This document shows positions 33,489 through 41,204 of a stretch of 64,000 bases of DNA, in pieces. Each line of letters starts with the position of its first letter. Within the stretch, counting starts at the first letter, position 1. A program made the position numbers and the translations under genes. The notes beneath the pieces were generated by a model, which saw nothing but the letters and a program-made list of their open reading frames with translations, ran no database searches and had not been told where the DNA came from. This DNA comes from Tessaracoccus bendigoensis DSM 12906 (GTDB lineage: Bacteria; Actinomycetota; Actinomycetes; Propionibacteriales; Propionibacteriaceae): contig NZ_FQZG01000015.1 in assembly GCF_900141915.1 (NCBI RefSeq), positions 1 through 64,000 on the forward strand, given 5' to 3'.

Positions 33489-34553
33489 TCAGACGGGAGC
33501 GTTCTGCTGGGCGGCCCGGTGCCTGTGGAGCGCGTCGAGCGACTTGATGGTCGCCGCGACCAGCGGTGCGCCCAGCACCATGCCGATCAGCCCGGCGATC
33601 GTTCCGCCGATCATGGTGGCCAGCAGGACGGCGACAGGATGGATCTTGAGCGCGGACCCCAGAGCCCAGGAGCTGACGAAGCTCTGGATGGTTCCGTTCG
33701 AGATGAGGAAGGTGAGCCCGATGATGAGCGCCGCGGTCGGCCCGCCAGTTCCGAACGCGATCAGCACCGCCACCGCCCCGGTGATCCACGCCCCGAGGAA
33801 CGGGATGAAGGACAAGACGAAATACAGGATGAAGATCGGCACAACCAACGGCAGCTTCAGCAGCAGGAAAGGGATGATGAAGATCGGGCCCGTCACAAGG
33901 GCCGTGATCGCGATCCCCTTGAAGTAGCCGCGCAGCGACGCCTTCACGGCGTCGGCCATCTCAGTCAGGAGAGGCGCGTCCGCCTTGGCGATCCTGGCCA
34001 GCCACGATGGGAAGGTGCGGAGGTCGCGGAGCATGAAGAACAACAGGAAGAAGGCGAAGAACGTGCCGAAGGCGAACGCGATTGCGCTGGAGAAGGTGCC
34101 GGACAGGACCCCGAACACGCCTCGTCCGAACTCGGGCAGGTAGCGCTCGACGTTGACGCGGAGCTGTTCCAGCAGGACGACATCCAGGTCGAGCGACCGC
34201 ACCCAGCCAAGCATCGAGTTCCAGCCGGCCACCATCTGGCGCGTGATCTGGGGGGCCTGACCGAGTAGTCCCTGCACGATGATGACGAGGACACCGCCGG
34301 TTCCGGCCAGGGCGACCAAAGTGGCGATGACGGCGGACAGGGTTTGCTTGACACCTCGTCGTTCGAGCCAGAGCACGAACGGCTCAAGCAGCGATCCGAC
34401 GATCACGGCGATCACGAGCGGCACAAGGATTCCGCTGATGGCGCTCAGCCCGGTCGCGATGACGACGGTCAGCGCAATGATGCCCAGCAGTGCCCAGCTT
34501 GTGGCGCCGATTCCGCGGAGCCGTGACGTTTGGGAGGGGGCGTTGTCACTCAT
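33489..34553 (-). CDS. AI-2E family transporter
   Basis: The 354-residue integral membrane protein has about eight hydrophobic segments in the AI-2E family arrangement: two N-terminal hairpins, a helical cytoplasmic-looking region near 110-160, TM segments around 165-185 and 220-270, and the C-terminal block FIPFLGAWITGAVAVLIAF followed by HPVAVLLATMIGGTIAGLIGMVLGAPL. Members include Na+/H+ antiporter-like and autoinducer-2-exporter-like proteins; no specific activity can be claimed. ATG 34553 starts MSDNAPSQTS. It is a single gene between the MMPL pair and the DUF456 gene. Confidence 0.88.
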   Translation of the reverse strand: MSDNAPSQTSRLRGIGATSWALLGIIALTVVIATGLSAISGILVPLVIAVIVGSLLEPFVLWLERRGVKQTLSAVIATLVALAGTGGVLVIIVQGLLGQAPQITRQMVAGWNSMLGWVRSLDLDVVLLEQLRVNVERYLPEFGRGVFGVLSGTFSSAIAFAFGTFFAFFLLFFMLRDLRTFPSWLARIAKADAPLLTEMADAVKASLRGYFKGIAITALVTGPIFIIPFLLLKLPLVVPIFILYFVLSFIPFLGAWITGAVAVLIAFGTGGPTAALIIGLTFLISNGTIQSFVSSWALGSALKIHPVAVLLATMIGGTIAGLIGMVLGAPLVAATIKSLDALHRHRAAQQNAPV

Positions 34554-34715
34554 GTCGGCTCCGTCTCAGGTGACCGCTCGTCACACGCTGTGATCGGACG
34601 GTGGGGCGATGATACTGGAGGGAGCCCGGCCGTCGTGTAACCACCGTCCATTGGAGCGGCAACGGTTCAATCGGCGCGTTGCTGAGATCGGGTCCGGGGG
34701 TGTGGAAGTCGCCGA

Positions 34716-35213
34716 TCAGCTCCACGCAGCGGTGAAGACGCTCACCGCCAACAGGCCTGTGGCCAACATCGCGCAGCCGAACTCGACGAGGATGCCGAGG
34801 CCGAGGGCCTTGAGGGTGGCCCAGCTGGTGGTGAGGGCCTTTCGCAGGTCGCGCATCCGGAACCACTCCGCCAGGAGCAGACCAAGCGCGAATCCGATGG
34901 GTAGCCCGAAGCCGGGAAGCACGAACATTCCGGCGATGCCGAGGAGGATGCCGACGGTGACCGGCCACTTCGGCACCTCGTTGCGCTGGAGTGACGCTCC
35001 GGTGAGCAACCAACTGCTGAGGGCACCGATGATGAGGAGGACGGCGGCGACCCCGAAGGCGATCCAGCCCCAGCTGGAGGCGCCCCAGATCGCCCAGGCC
35101 AGCGCGCCGATGCCGACCATGATGCTGCCGGGAAGCACGGGGAACACGATGCCTGCCAGCCCGATGAGGGCCAGGACAACGGCAGCGATGGCGGCGATGA
35201 TTTCGACGGTCAC
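34716..35213 (-). CDS. DUF456 family membrane protein
   Basis: The 165-residue protein has five to six hydrophobic segments and the DUF456 pattern: VLALIGLAGIVFPVLPGSIMVGIGALAWAI at the N-terminus, a charged loop, then GILLGIAGMFVLPGFGLPIGFALGLLLAE and a basic RMRDLRKALTTSWATLKALGLGILVEF. The family is integral membrane, with no known function. The start is a GTG with AAGG directly adjacent, so translation may be leaderless. Its upstream side faces the repeat-filled region at 35.3-36.0 kb. Confidence 0.8.
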   Translation of the reverse strand: MTVEIIAAIAAVVLALIGLAGIVFPVLPGSIMVGIGALAWAIWGASSWGWIAFGVAAVLLIIGALSSWLLTGASLQRNEVPKWPVTVGILLGIAGMFVLPGFGLPIGFALGLLLAEWFRMRDLRKALTTSWATLKALGLGILVEFGCAMLATGLLAVSVFTAAWS

Positions 35214-35320
35214 CCTTCAAGGGTACGGTCACGCCCGAAAAGGGTGCCGTCTGCTGCTTCTTCGGCAGGCTGGTTCGGGCCTGCCCTGCGTGCGGCGTCG
35301 GGCCGAAACGGGCGCGTCGT

Positions 35321-35393
35321 GTGCATAGATCTCTCTATGTGTGGAGGCGTGCGCTATATGCGAGCGCCTCGACGTATGCAGAGATTTGTGTAC
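35321..35393. repeat. Family D 73-bp near-palindrome, copy 2
   Basis: It begins GTGCATAGATCTCTCTATG and ends with GCAGAGATTTGTGTAC. Length, arm layout and the central CTATA/GCGA block match copy 1 at 22405-22477. It lies about 110 bp upstream of the DUF456 start, at the left edge of an 880-bp region with no gene. Confidence 0.88.
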
Positions 35394-35520
35394 AGCGCTG
35401 GAGTAGCGAGGCGGGTTGGCGTCGTCTGGGGTCGTTGGGGAGCGCTGTTGGGGTGAGGTCGTGGGGGAGGCTGGTCGCCCGTTCGTGGGCGGTGCGGCCC
35501 CGGGCTGTGCCCCTCCCGGC

Positions 35521-35580
35521 GAAAATCGACCAGTGGTCGATTCTGGTGTGTCTGGTGCCGAAGATCGGCCAGTGCCCTGT
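35521..35580 (+). repeat. Family B palindromic element, copy 2
   Basis: It reads GAAAATCGACCAGTGGTCGA, then TTCTGGTGTGTCTGG, a short variable part, then GATCGGCCAGTGCCC. The motif ATCGRCCAGTG occurs twice, about 40 bp apart, and the first occurrence is the left half of a palindrome. About 65 bp, including the flanks CGGC and TGTCGACGG, are identical to copy 3. Confidence 0.88.
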
Positions 35581-35647
35581 CGACGGGGTGGGCGTGTGGG
35601 TTCGCGTGTGCGGCCCGTGCGGTGTCTGGGGCGGGGGCCCACAGGCA

Positions 35648-35739
35648 GTGCGGCCCGGGAATGCGGCCCGGGAGTGCGGCCGGGGAGTGCGGCCCCGGGA
35701 GTGCGGCCCGGGAGTGCGGCCCGGGAGTGCGGCCCGGGC
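35648..35739. repeat. 13-bp tandem repeat GTGCGGCCCGGGA x7
   Basis: About seven units of GTGCGGCCCGGGA, with single-base variants and one 12-13 bp register shift, lie between family B copies 2 and 3. The unit contains the palindrome GGCCCGGG-type core. No gene is supported here. Confidence 0.75.
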
Positions 35740-35765
35740 TCCGGGCTCGGGGTAGCGCCCCCGGC

Positions 35766-35825
35766 GAAAATCGACCAGTGGTCGATTCTGGTGTGTCTGG
35801 TGCCGAAGATCGGCCAGTGCCCTGT
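35766..35825 (+). repeat. Family B palindromic element, copy 3
   Basis: This copy is identical to copy 2 over the element and its immediate flanks, then diverges. Copies 2 and 3 are 245 bp apart in direct orientation, which suggests recent duplication or gene conversion. Confidence 0.88.
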
Positions 35826-35857
35826 CGACGGACTCTGGTGCGCACTCTCGTGGGCTA

Positions 35858-35915
35858 GGCAGTGGGCGATTGTCGTGGCAGGACGGATGAGAATCGGCCA
35901 GTGGTCGATTTTCGT
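35858..35915 (-). repeat. Family B palindromic element, copy 4 (inverted)
   Basis: Read on the minus strand it has GAAAATCGACCACTGGCCGATTC, a spacer, and a diverged ATCGCCCACTGCC end. It faces copy 3 head to head, so the two together form a larger inverted repeat around 35826-35857. Confidence 0.75.
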
Positions 35916-35963
35916 GGTCTGGGTCGTGCTCTGGGTCTGGTTCGTGGCCTGGGTCTGGGGCTG

Positions 35964-36014
35964 GAGCAGGGACAGGACAAGAGCAGGGACAGGACAAGAG
36001 CAGCGACAAGGCGC
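35964..36014. repeat. 17-bp tandem repeat x3
   Basis: GAGCAGGGACAGGACAA occurs exactly at 35964-35980 and 35981-35997, with a degenerate third unit to about 36014. It is followed by the 5' region of the serpin gene. The remainder of the 35.2-36.1 kb gap shows no gene. Confidence 0.8.
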
Positions 36015-36095
36015 GGGCAGCGACAGTGGTGGAGGCGGGCCGCCCGACGACCCCCCGCGCTAGGCTTGACCATCGACTCCTGAAAGGGGCCCGGC

Positions 36096-37352
36096 ATGTT
36101 CACCAGGCGTCAGGTTCTGACATTCGTTGGGCTTGCTGTGGCCGCAGTCGGGGTGAGCGCCTGTTCCGGCGACGGCGGCAGCCGAGGCGCGACGCTCCTC
36201 CGCGGCACCACCTCGCTGCTCCAACTGCCCTTCGACGAGACCTCGGGCGTCGCCCAGGCTGCCCGCGGCTCGGCCGATCTCGGCTGGAACCTCCTCCTTC
36301 AAGGCACGGAGCCGAACCGGGCCATCGCCCCCTCCTCTCTGGCGGTCACCCTCGGGATGCTCGCAGAAGGTGCCACCGACGAAACCCTCGCGAGCCTCGA
36401 CGCCGTCTTCGGACTCACCGGCGACGAACGTTCTGCCGCGTTGGGCGCACTGCGGCAGTCGCTGAGACCCTACGAACTCCTCCCCGAATCCGTCGACGTC
36501 AACGACCCGCCTGAGGCGCCGCTGGTGCACCAGGCAAGCCAGGCCGTAGTCGTCGAGGGAAAGGAGGTCGAGCAGCAGTTCCTCGAACGGATCGGCGCCT
36601 ACTTCGACGTCGGCACCCAGCAGGTGGCCCTCGGGGAGATGAAGGCAGTGCTTGACGACTGGGTTGTGAAAAACACTGCCGGGTTGATCGAGAAGTCGGC
36701 GATCGAGGTCAGGCCAGACCTCGTGCTGGTCCTGCAAGACGCCATTCTGTTCGCCGCGGCTTGGGCGACCGCCTTCCCCTACGACGACACCCCGCTCGAG
36801 TTCGAGGGGCCGGGCGGGACGCAGCAGGTGAAGGCGATCTCTGGGGAGTTCTCCGTCCCCTTCGCCGTCGGCGAGGGCTGGAAGGCTGTTCGGCTGCCCT
36901 ACGACGAGGCGCTCGCGATGGACGTGATCGTGCCGGACGCCGGGCCCGAGGCGTTGTCAGCGCAGCAGTTGGACGAGGTGCGGGTCGCGCTGGACGACGC
37001 CACAGCGGTCACTGTCGCGGTGACGATGCCCCCGTCGGACCTGACCGGGGGATTGAACCTGCTGCCGCTGCTCGGGGCGGAGGGCGTCACGTTCGAGAAC
37101 AGCGTCGACGGGATTTTCCCGGGCGCCATCGTCGACCAGTTCGCCCAGCAGGTGCGGCTCATGGTCAGCGCAAAGGGCACCGTCGGGGCCGCGGTGACCG
37201 AGGTTGCTGGGGTAGAGTCCGCGCCGCAGTCTCCCGAGAACGAACTGGTCGCCGACCGCCCCTTCGTAATGAGGGTGCTTGACACCAGGACTGGCTGGCC
37301 CCTGTTCCTGGCCATCGTCTCCGACGCCGCCGACGCGGCTCCTGAAGGCTGA
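36096..37352 (+). CDS. Serpin family lipoprotein
   Basis: The 418-residue precursor begins with a twin-arginine-like or standard signal (FTRRQVLTFVGLAVAAVGVSAC) whose lipobox VSAC would lipidate Cys23. The body is a serpin: NLLLQGTEPNRAIAPSSLAVTLGMLAEGA is the shutter/helix B region, FAAAWATAFPYDDTP is the breach, and near the C-terminus AKGTVGAAVTEVAGVES is the hinge and reactive-centre loop, followed by the serpin signature ADRPFVMRVLDTRTGWPLFLAIV. The hinge has small residues at the positions that must insert into sheet A, so it may be inhibitory. Serpins irreversibly trap serine or cysteine proteases. As a surface lipoprotein it could protect the cell from host or competitor proteases. 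It is unusual but known in actinobacteria. Confidence 0.85.
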   Translation: MFTRRQVLTFVGLAVAAVGVSACSGDGGSRGATLLRGTTSLLQLPFDETSGVAQAARGSADLGWNLLLQGTEPNRAIAPSSLAVTLGMLAEGATDETLASLDAVFGLTGDERSAALGALRQSLRPYELLPESVDVNDPPEAPLVHQASQAVVVEGKEVEQQFLERIGAYFDVGTQQVALGEMKAVLDDWVVKNTAGLIEKSAIEVRPDLVLVLQDAILFAAAWATAFPYDDTPLEFEGPGGTQQVKAISGEFSVPFAVGEGWKAVRLPYDEALAMDVIVPDAGPEALSAQQLDEVRVALDDATAVTVAVTMPPSDLTGGLNLLPLLGAEGVTFENSVDGIFPGAIVDQFAQQVRLMVSAKGTVGAAVTEVAGVESAPQSPENELVADRPFVMRVLDTRTGWPLFLAIVSDAADAAPEG

Positions 37353-37398
37353 TCGGGTTCCACCGGCGGTGCGTCGCGCGCGTCGGCACCGCAGCTTG

Positions 37399-37414
37399 TG
37401 CCACAGTTGTGGCA
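37399..37414. promoter_or_regulatory. Palindromic site upstream of the DUF308 gene
   Basis: TGCCACAGTTGTGGCA is a perfect 7-2-7 inverted repeat, 25 bp before the DUF308 start. A closely similar site, TGCCACAGCTGTGGTG, occurs at 48539-48554. It may be a regulator-binding site. Confidence 0.45.
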
Positions 37415-37438
37415 ACCACTCAACGGGAGGCTTGAGCC

Positions 37439-38002
37439 ATGTCCACCAATCGCGTAGTCATCGACTTGGATGAGAAGGCCACCAGCGTCTTCCGCGCAAT
37501 CTTCGGCTTCGGCGGGCTGCTTGCGCTCGTCATGGGCATCCTGATCCTGGTCTGGCCCGCCAAGACCGCGATGGTCGTGGCCGTGATCATCGCGATCTGG
37601 GCCCTGATCGCCGCCCTGGTGAGCCTCGCCACCGGGATCTTCTCGAAGAACCAGGGCACATGGGCGCGGGTCGGCAACATCGTGGTCGGGGTGCTGCTCG
37701 CGGCCGCGGCCATCTTCACCTTCGCTAACCTCGGCACCGCGACGGCGTGGCTCGCAGCCCTGGTCGGGATCGTCGTCGGCATCTCCTGGATCGCGCAGGG
37801 CATCATCGCGCTCACGCTGCTCGGCGGCACCAAGGCGAAGCTCTGGACCCTGCTGTACGCGGCGCTCAGTATCATCGCAGGCGTGGTCCTGCTGTTCTCG
37901 CCTCTTCTGGCGGTCAAGGTGCTCTTCATCCTGATCGGCGTGTCCTTCGTCGTGCTGGGCATCGCCCAGCTCGCGCGCGCGTTCCGCTTCGGCGCCAACT
38001 GA
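37439..38002 (+). CDS. DUF308/HdeD-like membrane protein
   Basis: The 187-residue protein has six hydrophobic segments in three pairs, each pair beginning with a short charged turn, the arrangement of HdeD/DUF308 proteins (GILILVWPAKTAMVVAVIIAIWALIAALVSLATGI, then two similar blocks). HdeD in enteric bacteria is linked with acid resistance at high density; the role here is unknown. ATG 37439 gives MSTNRVVIDLDEK. A palindrome (37399-37414) stands upstream. The defence-like gene pair starts 80 bp downstream in the same direction with its own probable promoter. Confidence 0.82.
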   Translation: MSTNRVVIDLDEKATSVFRAIFGFGGLLALVMGILILVWPAKTAMVVAVIIAIWALIAALVSLATGIFSKNQGTWARVGNIVVGVLLAAAAIFTFANLGTATAWLAALVGIVVGISWIAQGIIALTLLGGTKAKLWTLLYAALSIIAGVVLLFSPLLAVKVLFILIGVSFVVLGIAQLARAFRFGAN

Positions 38003-38055
38003 CCAAGACGCGGGGATAGCCCCTGCACGCCCTTCCCACCGGGGCGGTCGGGGTC

Positions 38056-38061
38056 TATATT
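38056..38061 (+). promoter_or_regulatory. Candidate -10 box of the Septu-like operon
   Basis: TATATT at 38056-38061 stands out in a GC-rich gap, 21 bp before the ATG at 38082. No good -35 hexamer is visible 17 bp upstream, so the call is tentative. It would give a very short leader containing the GAGGGG ribosome site. Confidence 0.35.
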
Positions 38062-38081
38062 CGCCGCAAGAGGGGTGCGCC

Positions 38082-40091
38082 ATGGTGTCCACGCGACCAG
38101 CAGAACCCGATGTTCTCACCGCAGCCAAGGAGCGGCTGACGGCGGAATTGGAACACGCCTGGCGCCAGAAGCGGTCCCGCGGGCCGGAGCCCGACCCGGT
38201 CCTCGAAGACCCTGCGATCCTCGATGCGCTTATGCAGATGACCGCAGGCACCTGCGCCTACTGTGAGCGGAGCCTCACAGCGCAGGGTTCCGACGGAGCC
38301 GTCGTTACCCATCACCGGCCGACCTGGGGCGCCGTCGGATCGCACGGCGATGTCGACCTGACCGCCTACTGGTGGCTCACCTACGAATGGGACAACCTCT
38401 ACGCGGCGTGCTCCGACTGCATCCGTTCCCGGGGCAGCAGGTTCCCGGTCGCCGGCCCGCGGGCCGGGCGGGGCCAGCCACTCTCAGCCGAGCAACCCCT
38501 GCTCCTTGACCCGATCCTCGATCAACCTGACGAGCACCTGCGGTTCCAATCCGACGGCACCGTCACGGCCTTCACCGAACGGGGCCTGGTCGCCTGTGAC
38601 CTCCTCGCCCTGAACCGCGACGCCCTCGTCAAGGCCCGGCTCGCCGCCATCGGTGGTGACGGCGACACCACCGCCTTCGCCTCGATGCACCGTCAACTCG
38701 GCACCCGGCCACACGAAACGGCCAAGACGCGACGGCCACCGATCCCGGAAGGGCCGGACCTGCCGTCCACGTCCGGCGCGGAGCCAGGCCTGCCCTCCTA
38801 CAACCTCAACGATCCCATGGGCGAGCCCGACCTGGGCCACTACTTCCAGGCCACCCAATGGATAGAGCGGGTGGTGATCCGGAACTTCCGCCCCATCCGA
38901 GAACTGGAGATCGACCTGGCGCGGTCGACCAGTGAGCGTGGCCCGTGGACCGTGCTCCTGGGCGAGAACGGCTGCGGCAAGAGCTCCGTTCTACACGCCA
39001 TCGCCCTGACCATGATGGGCGGCGAACAGCGTAGACGCCTCGGCATCGACGCCCGCCGGTACCTGCGCGACGGCGCCCACAAGGGCCTGGTGCAGGTCTA
39101 CCTCTCCGGCCGGACCGACCCCCTGGAACTGAGATGGGCGAGCGGCGACACGGAGTTCACCGGCCCCGAGCCGGTGGCCGCGCTGCTGCTCGGCTACGGC
39201 GCCGTCCGGCTCCTGCCACGCACCCCGTCCACGCAGCGTGATGACCAGGTGGTGCGCGTCGACAACCTGTTCGACCCCCTGGCGCCGCTCACCGACCCCT
39301 CCGCCTGGTTGGGGTCTCTCGACGACGACACCTTCGACGACGTCGCCGGCGGCATCCACGAGATGCTCGCGCTCGACCATGACGCCGAACTCGTCCGCGG
39401 CGACGACCGGGTCGTCCTCAGGCAGGGCCGGTCCCGCTCCGACATCGTGACGCTGAGCGACGGCTACCAGTCGATGGTGGTGATGGCCTGCGACATCCTC
39501 CGGGCCACGATGCGGCTGTGGAGCAGCTCGGCGCTGGCAGAGGGCATCGTCCTGGTCGATGAGATCGGCGCCCACCTGCACCCCCGTTGGAGGTTGCGGA
39601 TCGTGACGGCCATGCGCAACCTCATGCCGCGGATGCAGTTCATCGTCACCACGCACGACCCGCTGTGCCTGCGAGGCATCGTCGACGGCGAGGTGGTCGT
39701 CATTCGCCGCAACAGCGAGGGCGACGTCGTCTCCCTCACCGACCTGCCGCCCGTGACCGGTATGAGAATCGACCAGTTGTTGACCTCCGAACACTTCGGG
39801 CTCGGCTCCACCGACGACCCGGAGATCACGGAACTGTGGGAGAGCTACTACCGGTTGATGGCGTTGAAGAGCCTGGGTGAAGAACAGCGCGAGCGGCTCG
39901 ACCGGGTGCGCAGGCGCCTCGACGAACTGGAACAGTTCGGCTCCACCGAACGCGAACGCCTGCTGCTCACCTCGGCCGCCGACTACATCGCCCGACGACG
40001 CGAAGGCGGTGACGCTGCCGCCCCGACCAGCGCGGAGATGACGGCGAAGATGGCCGACTTGTGGCGCAAGTATCTGCCGGGCGGCGCGTGA
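38082..40091 (+). CDS. HNH-nuclease/AAA ATPase fusion, Septu (PtuA/PtuB)-like defence protein
   Basis: The 669-residue protein joins two parts. Residues about 45-125 form an HNH/PtuB-like nuclease-type domain: CAYCE (Cys58/Cys61), THHRP (His77/His78), YWWLTYEWDNLYAAC (Asn105, Cys110) and Cys113. Residues about 258-640 are an ABC/SMC-like ATPase of the PtuA/AAA15/RecF group: Walker A GENGCGKSS (Lys300), signature TLSDGYQ (about 458), Walker B IVLVDEIGAHLHP (Asp493/Glu494), and the H-loop TTHDP (His525). In Septu the ATPase PtuA and the HNH nuclease PtuB are normally separate proteins that together stop phage. Here the ATPase carries an HNH module, and a second HNH protein follows with a 1-bp TGATG overlap. 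Anti-phage activity is inference from family and architecture. Confidence 0.75.
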   Translation: MVSTRPAEPDVLTAAKERLTAELEHAWRQKRSRGPEPDPVLEDPAILDALMQMTAGTCAYCERSLTAQGSDGAVVTHHRPTWGAVGSHGDVDLTAYWWLTYEWDNLYAACSDCIRSRGSRFPVAGPRAGRGQPLSAEQPLLLDPILDQPDEHLRFQSDGTVTAFTERGLVACDLLALNRDALVKARLAAIGGDGDTTAFASMHRQLGTRPHETAKTRRPPIPEGPDLPSTSGAEPGLPSYNLNDPMGEPDLGHYFQATQWIERVVIRNFRPIRELEIDLARSTSERGPWTVLLGENGCGKSSVLHAIALTMMGGEQRRRLGIDARRYLRDGAHKGLVQVYLSGRTDPLELRWASGDTEFTGPEPVAALLLGYGAVRLLPRTPSTQRDDQVVRVDNLFDPLAPLTDPSAWLGSLDDDTFDDVAGGIHEMLALDHDAELVRGDDRVVLRQGRSRSDIVTLSDGYQSMVVMACDILRATMRLWSSSALAEGIVLVDEIGAHLHPRWRLRIVTAMRNLMPRMQFIVTTHDPLCLRGIVDGEVVVIRRNSEGDVVSLTDLPPVTGMRIDQLLTSEHFGLGSTDDPEITELWESYYRLMALKSLGEEQRERLDRVRRRLDELEQFGSTERERLLLTSAADYIARRREGGDAAAPTSAEMTAKMADLWRKYLPGGA

Positions 40092-40942
40092 TGCGACGAG
40101 TGCGGCGACCACCGATCCCGGAGAGCCTCAAGCAGAAGAAGGCGCTCGCCGAACGGCAGGCGGCCCTCGACTTCTACGCGAACTGGGATGGCAAGGCGAA
40201 GTTCGACGGCTTCGCCGCCTACAAGGCGCCCGACATCCGGGCCGCGCTCGAACAGGCATTCGGCGGCAAGTGCGCCTACTGCGAGACGTTCTACGCGGCC
40301 ACCCAGCCGGTGGCGATCGAGCACTACCGACCGAAGGGGGAGGTGACCATCTCTGGTTCGCGGGTGCCTCCCGGGTACTACTGGTTGGCCAGTGAATGGA
40401 CCAACCTGCTGCCCTCCTGCACAGACTGCAACAGCCCCCGCAGGCAGGACCTGCCGGGCGAGGACGCCGTCACCTCCGGCAAGGCGAACGCGTTTCCGCT
40501 GGCCTCCGAAGGCAGCCGCGCCACCGCGCCGGGCACGGAGAAGGGGGAGCGACGCTTGCTGCTGCACCCCTACCTCGACTTCCCAGAGAAGCACCTCGAG
40601 TTCGTGTGGGGGACAGGGACGGTCGACGATGGGTGGGTTCGCCCCAGGAACGGCAGCGCCAAGGGGGCGACGACGATCAAGGTGTGCGCGCTGCAGCGAA
40701 GAGGGTTACGTGCGGCCCGCCGCGACCGACTCCTTGACCTGATCGCGCATCTCGAGTCGGTGGTGGAGGCCCGCGGCAACGCGTCTCGCCACCCCGACGA
40801 CCCTGCTCTGTTGGAGCAGTTTGAGCGGAGACTCGCCGAGGTCGCCCGGTTCGTCGCCGACGAGGCGCCCTACAGCGCCATGTGCCGCCAGGTCGTGATC
40901 AGCTACCACGACTCGCTGTTCGGCGCGAACGAGACCCCCTGA
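40091..40942 (+). CDS. PtuB-like HNH endonuclease
   Basis: The 283-residue protein matches the HNH family found with Septu and retron-Septu systems: CAYCE (Cys61/Cys64), AIEHYRPKG (Glu77/His78, the metal-binding/general-base region), YYWLASEWTNLLPSC (Asn105/Cys110) and DCN (Cys113/Asn114). The four cysteines should hold a structural zinc. The C-terminal part (LLLHPYLDFPEKHLEF and a helical domain) is also typical. It starts at the ATG overlapping the stop of the HNH-ATPase gene (TGATG), so the two are co-translated. Probably the main nuclease effector of the module, held in check by the ATPase. It is followed by family A array copy 3. Confidence 0.8.
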   Translation: MRRVRRPPIPESLKQKKALAERQAALDFYANWDGKAKFDGFAAYKAPDIRAALEQAFGGKCAYCETFYAATQPVAIEHYRPKGEVTISGSRVPPGYYWLASEWTNLLPSCTDCNSPRRQDLPGEDAVTSGKANAFPLASEGSRATAPGTEKGERRLLLHPYLDFPEKHLEFVWGTGTVDDGWVRPRNGSAKGATTIKVCALQRRGLRAARRDRLLDLIAHLESVVEARGNASRHPDDPALLEQFERRLAEVARFVADEAPYSAMCRQVVISYHDSLFGANETP

Positions 40943-40988
40943 CCATCGCGTGAAGCCCCGGGACGCCCAGATCGGCCTGTTCCGCGTT

Positions 40989-41185
40989 ACCAGCGAAATG
41001 GCCGGACACCAGCGATCCGTCGTCGTTACCAGTGTTCCGCCGTCCTTACCAGCGTTCGGTCGTCGTTACCACTGATATGGCCCGACACCAACGATCTGCC
41101 GTCGTTACCAGCGCAAACCCCCGACACCAGCGATATACGGCAGGTATCAAGACAAACCGTTGGTAACCGCGGAAGAACCCTGGTG
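40989..41185. repeat. Family A phased iteron array, copy 3
   Basis: ACCAG-type motifs start at 40989, 41008, 41028, 41048, 41068 (ACCAC), 41087, 41107 and 41126, then inverse motifs at 41141 (CAGGT), 41160 (TTGGT) and 41180 (CTGGT). The centre ACCAGCGATATACGGCAGGT (41126-41145) differs from that of copy 1 at one base. It fills the 262-bp gap between the convergent HNH and LacI genes. Confidence 0.88.
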
Positions 41186-41204
41186 GCGACGTGGCCACAG
41201 CCAC

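Noticed and set aside
35230-36095. Protein-coding genes in the repeat-rich gap
   Set aside because: Frames exist on both strands but are built of repeat units and have no ribosome sites or domains.
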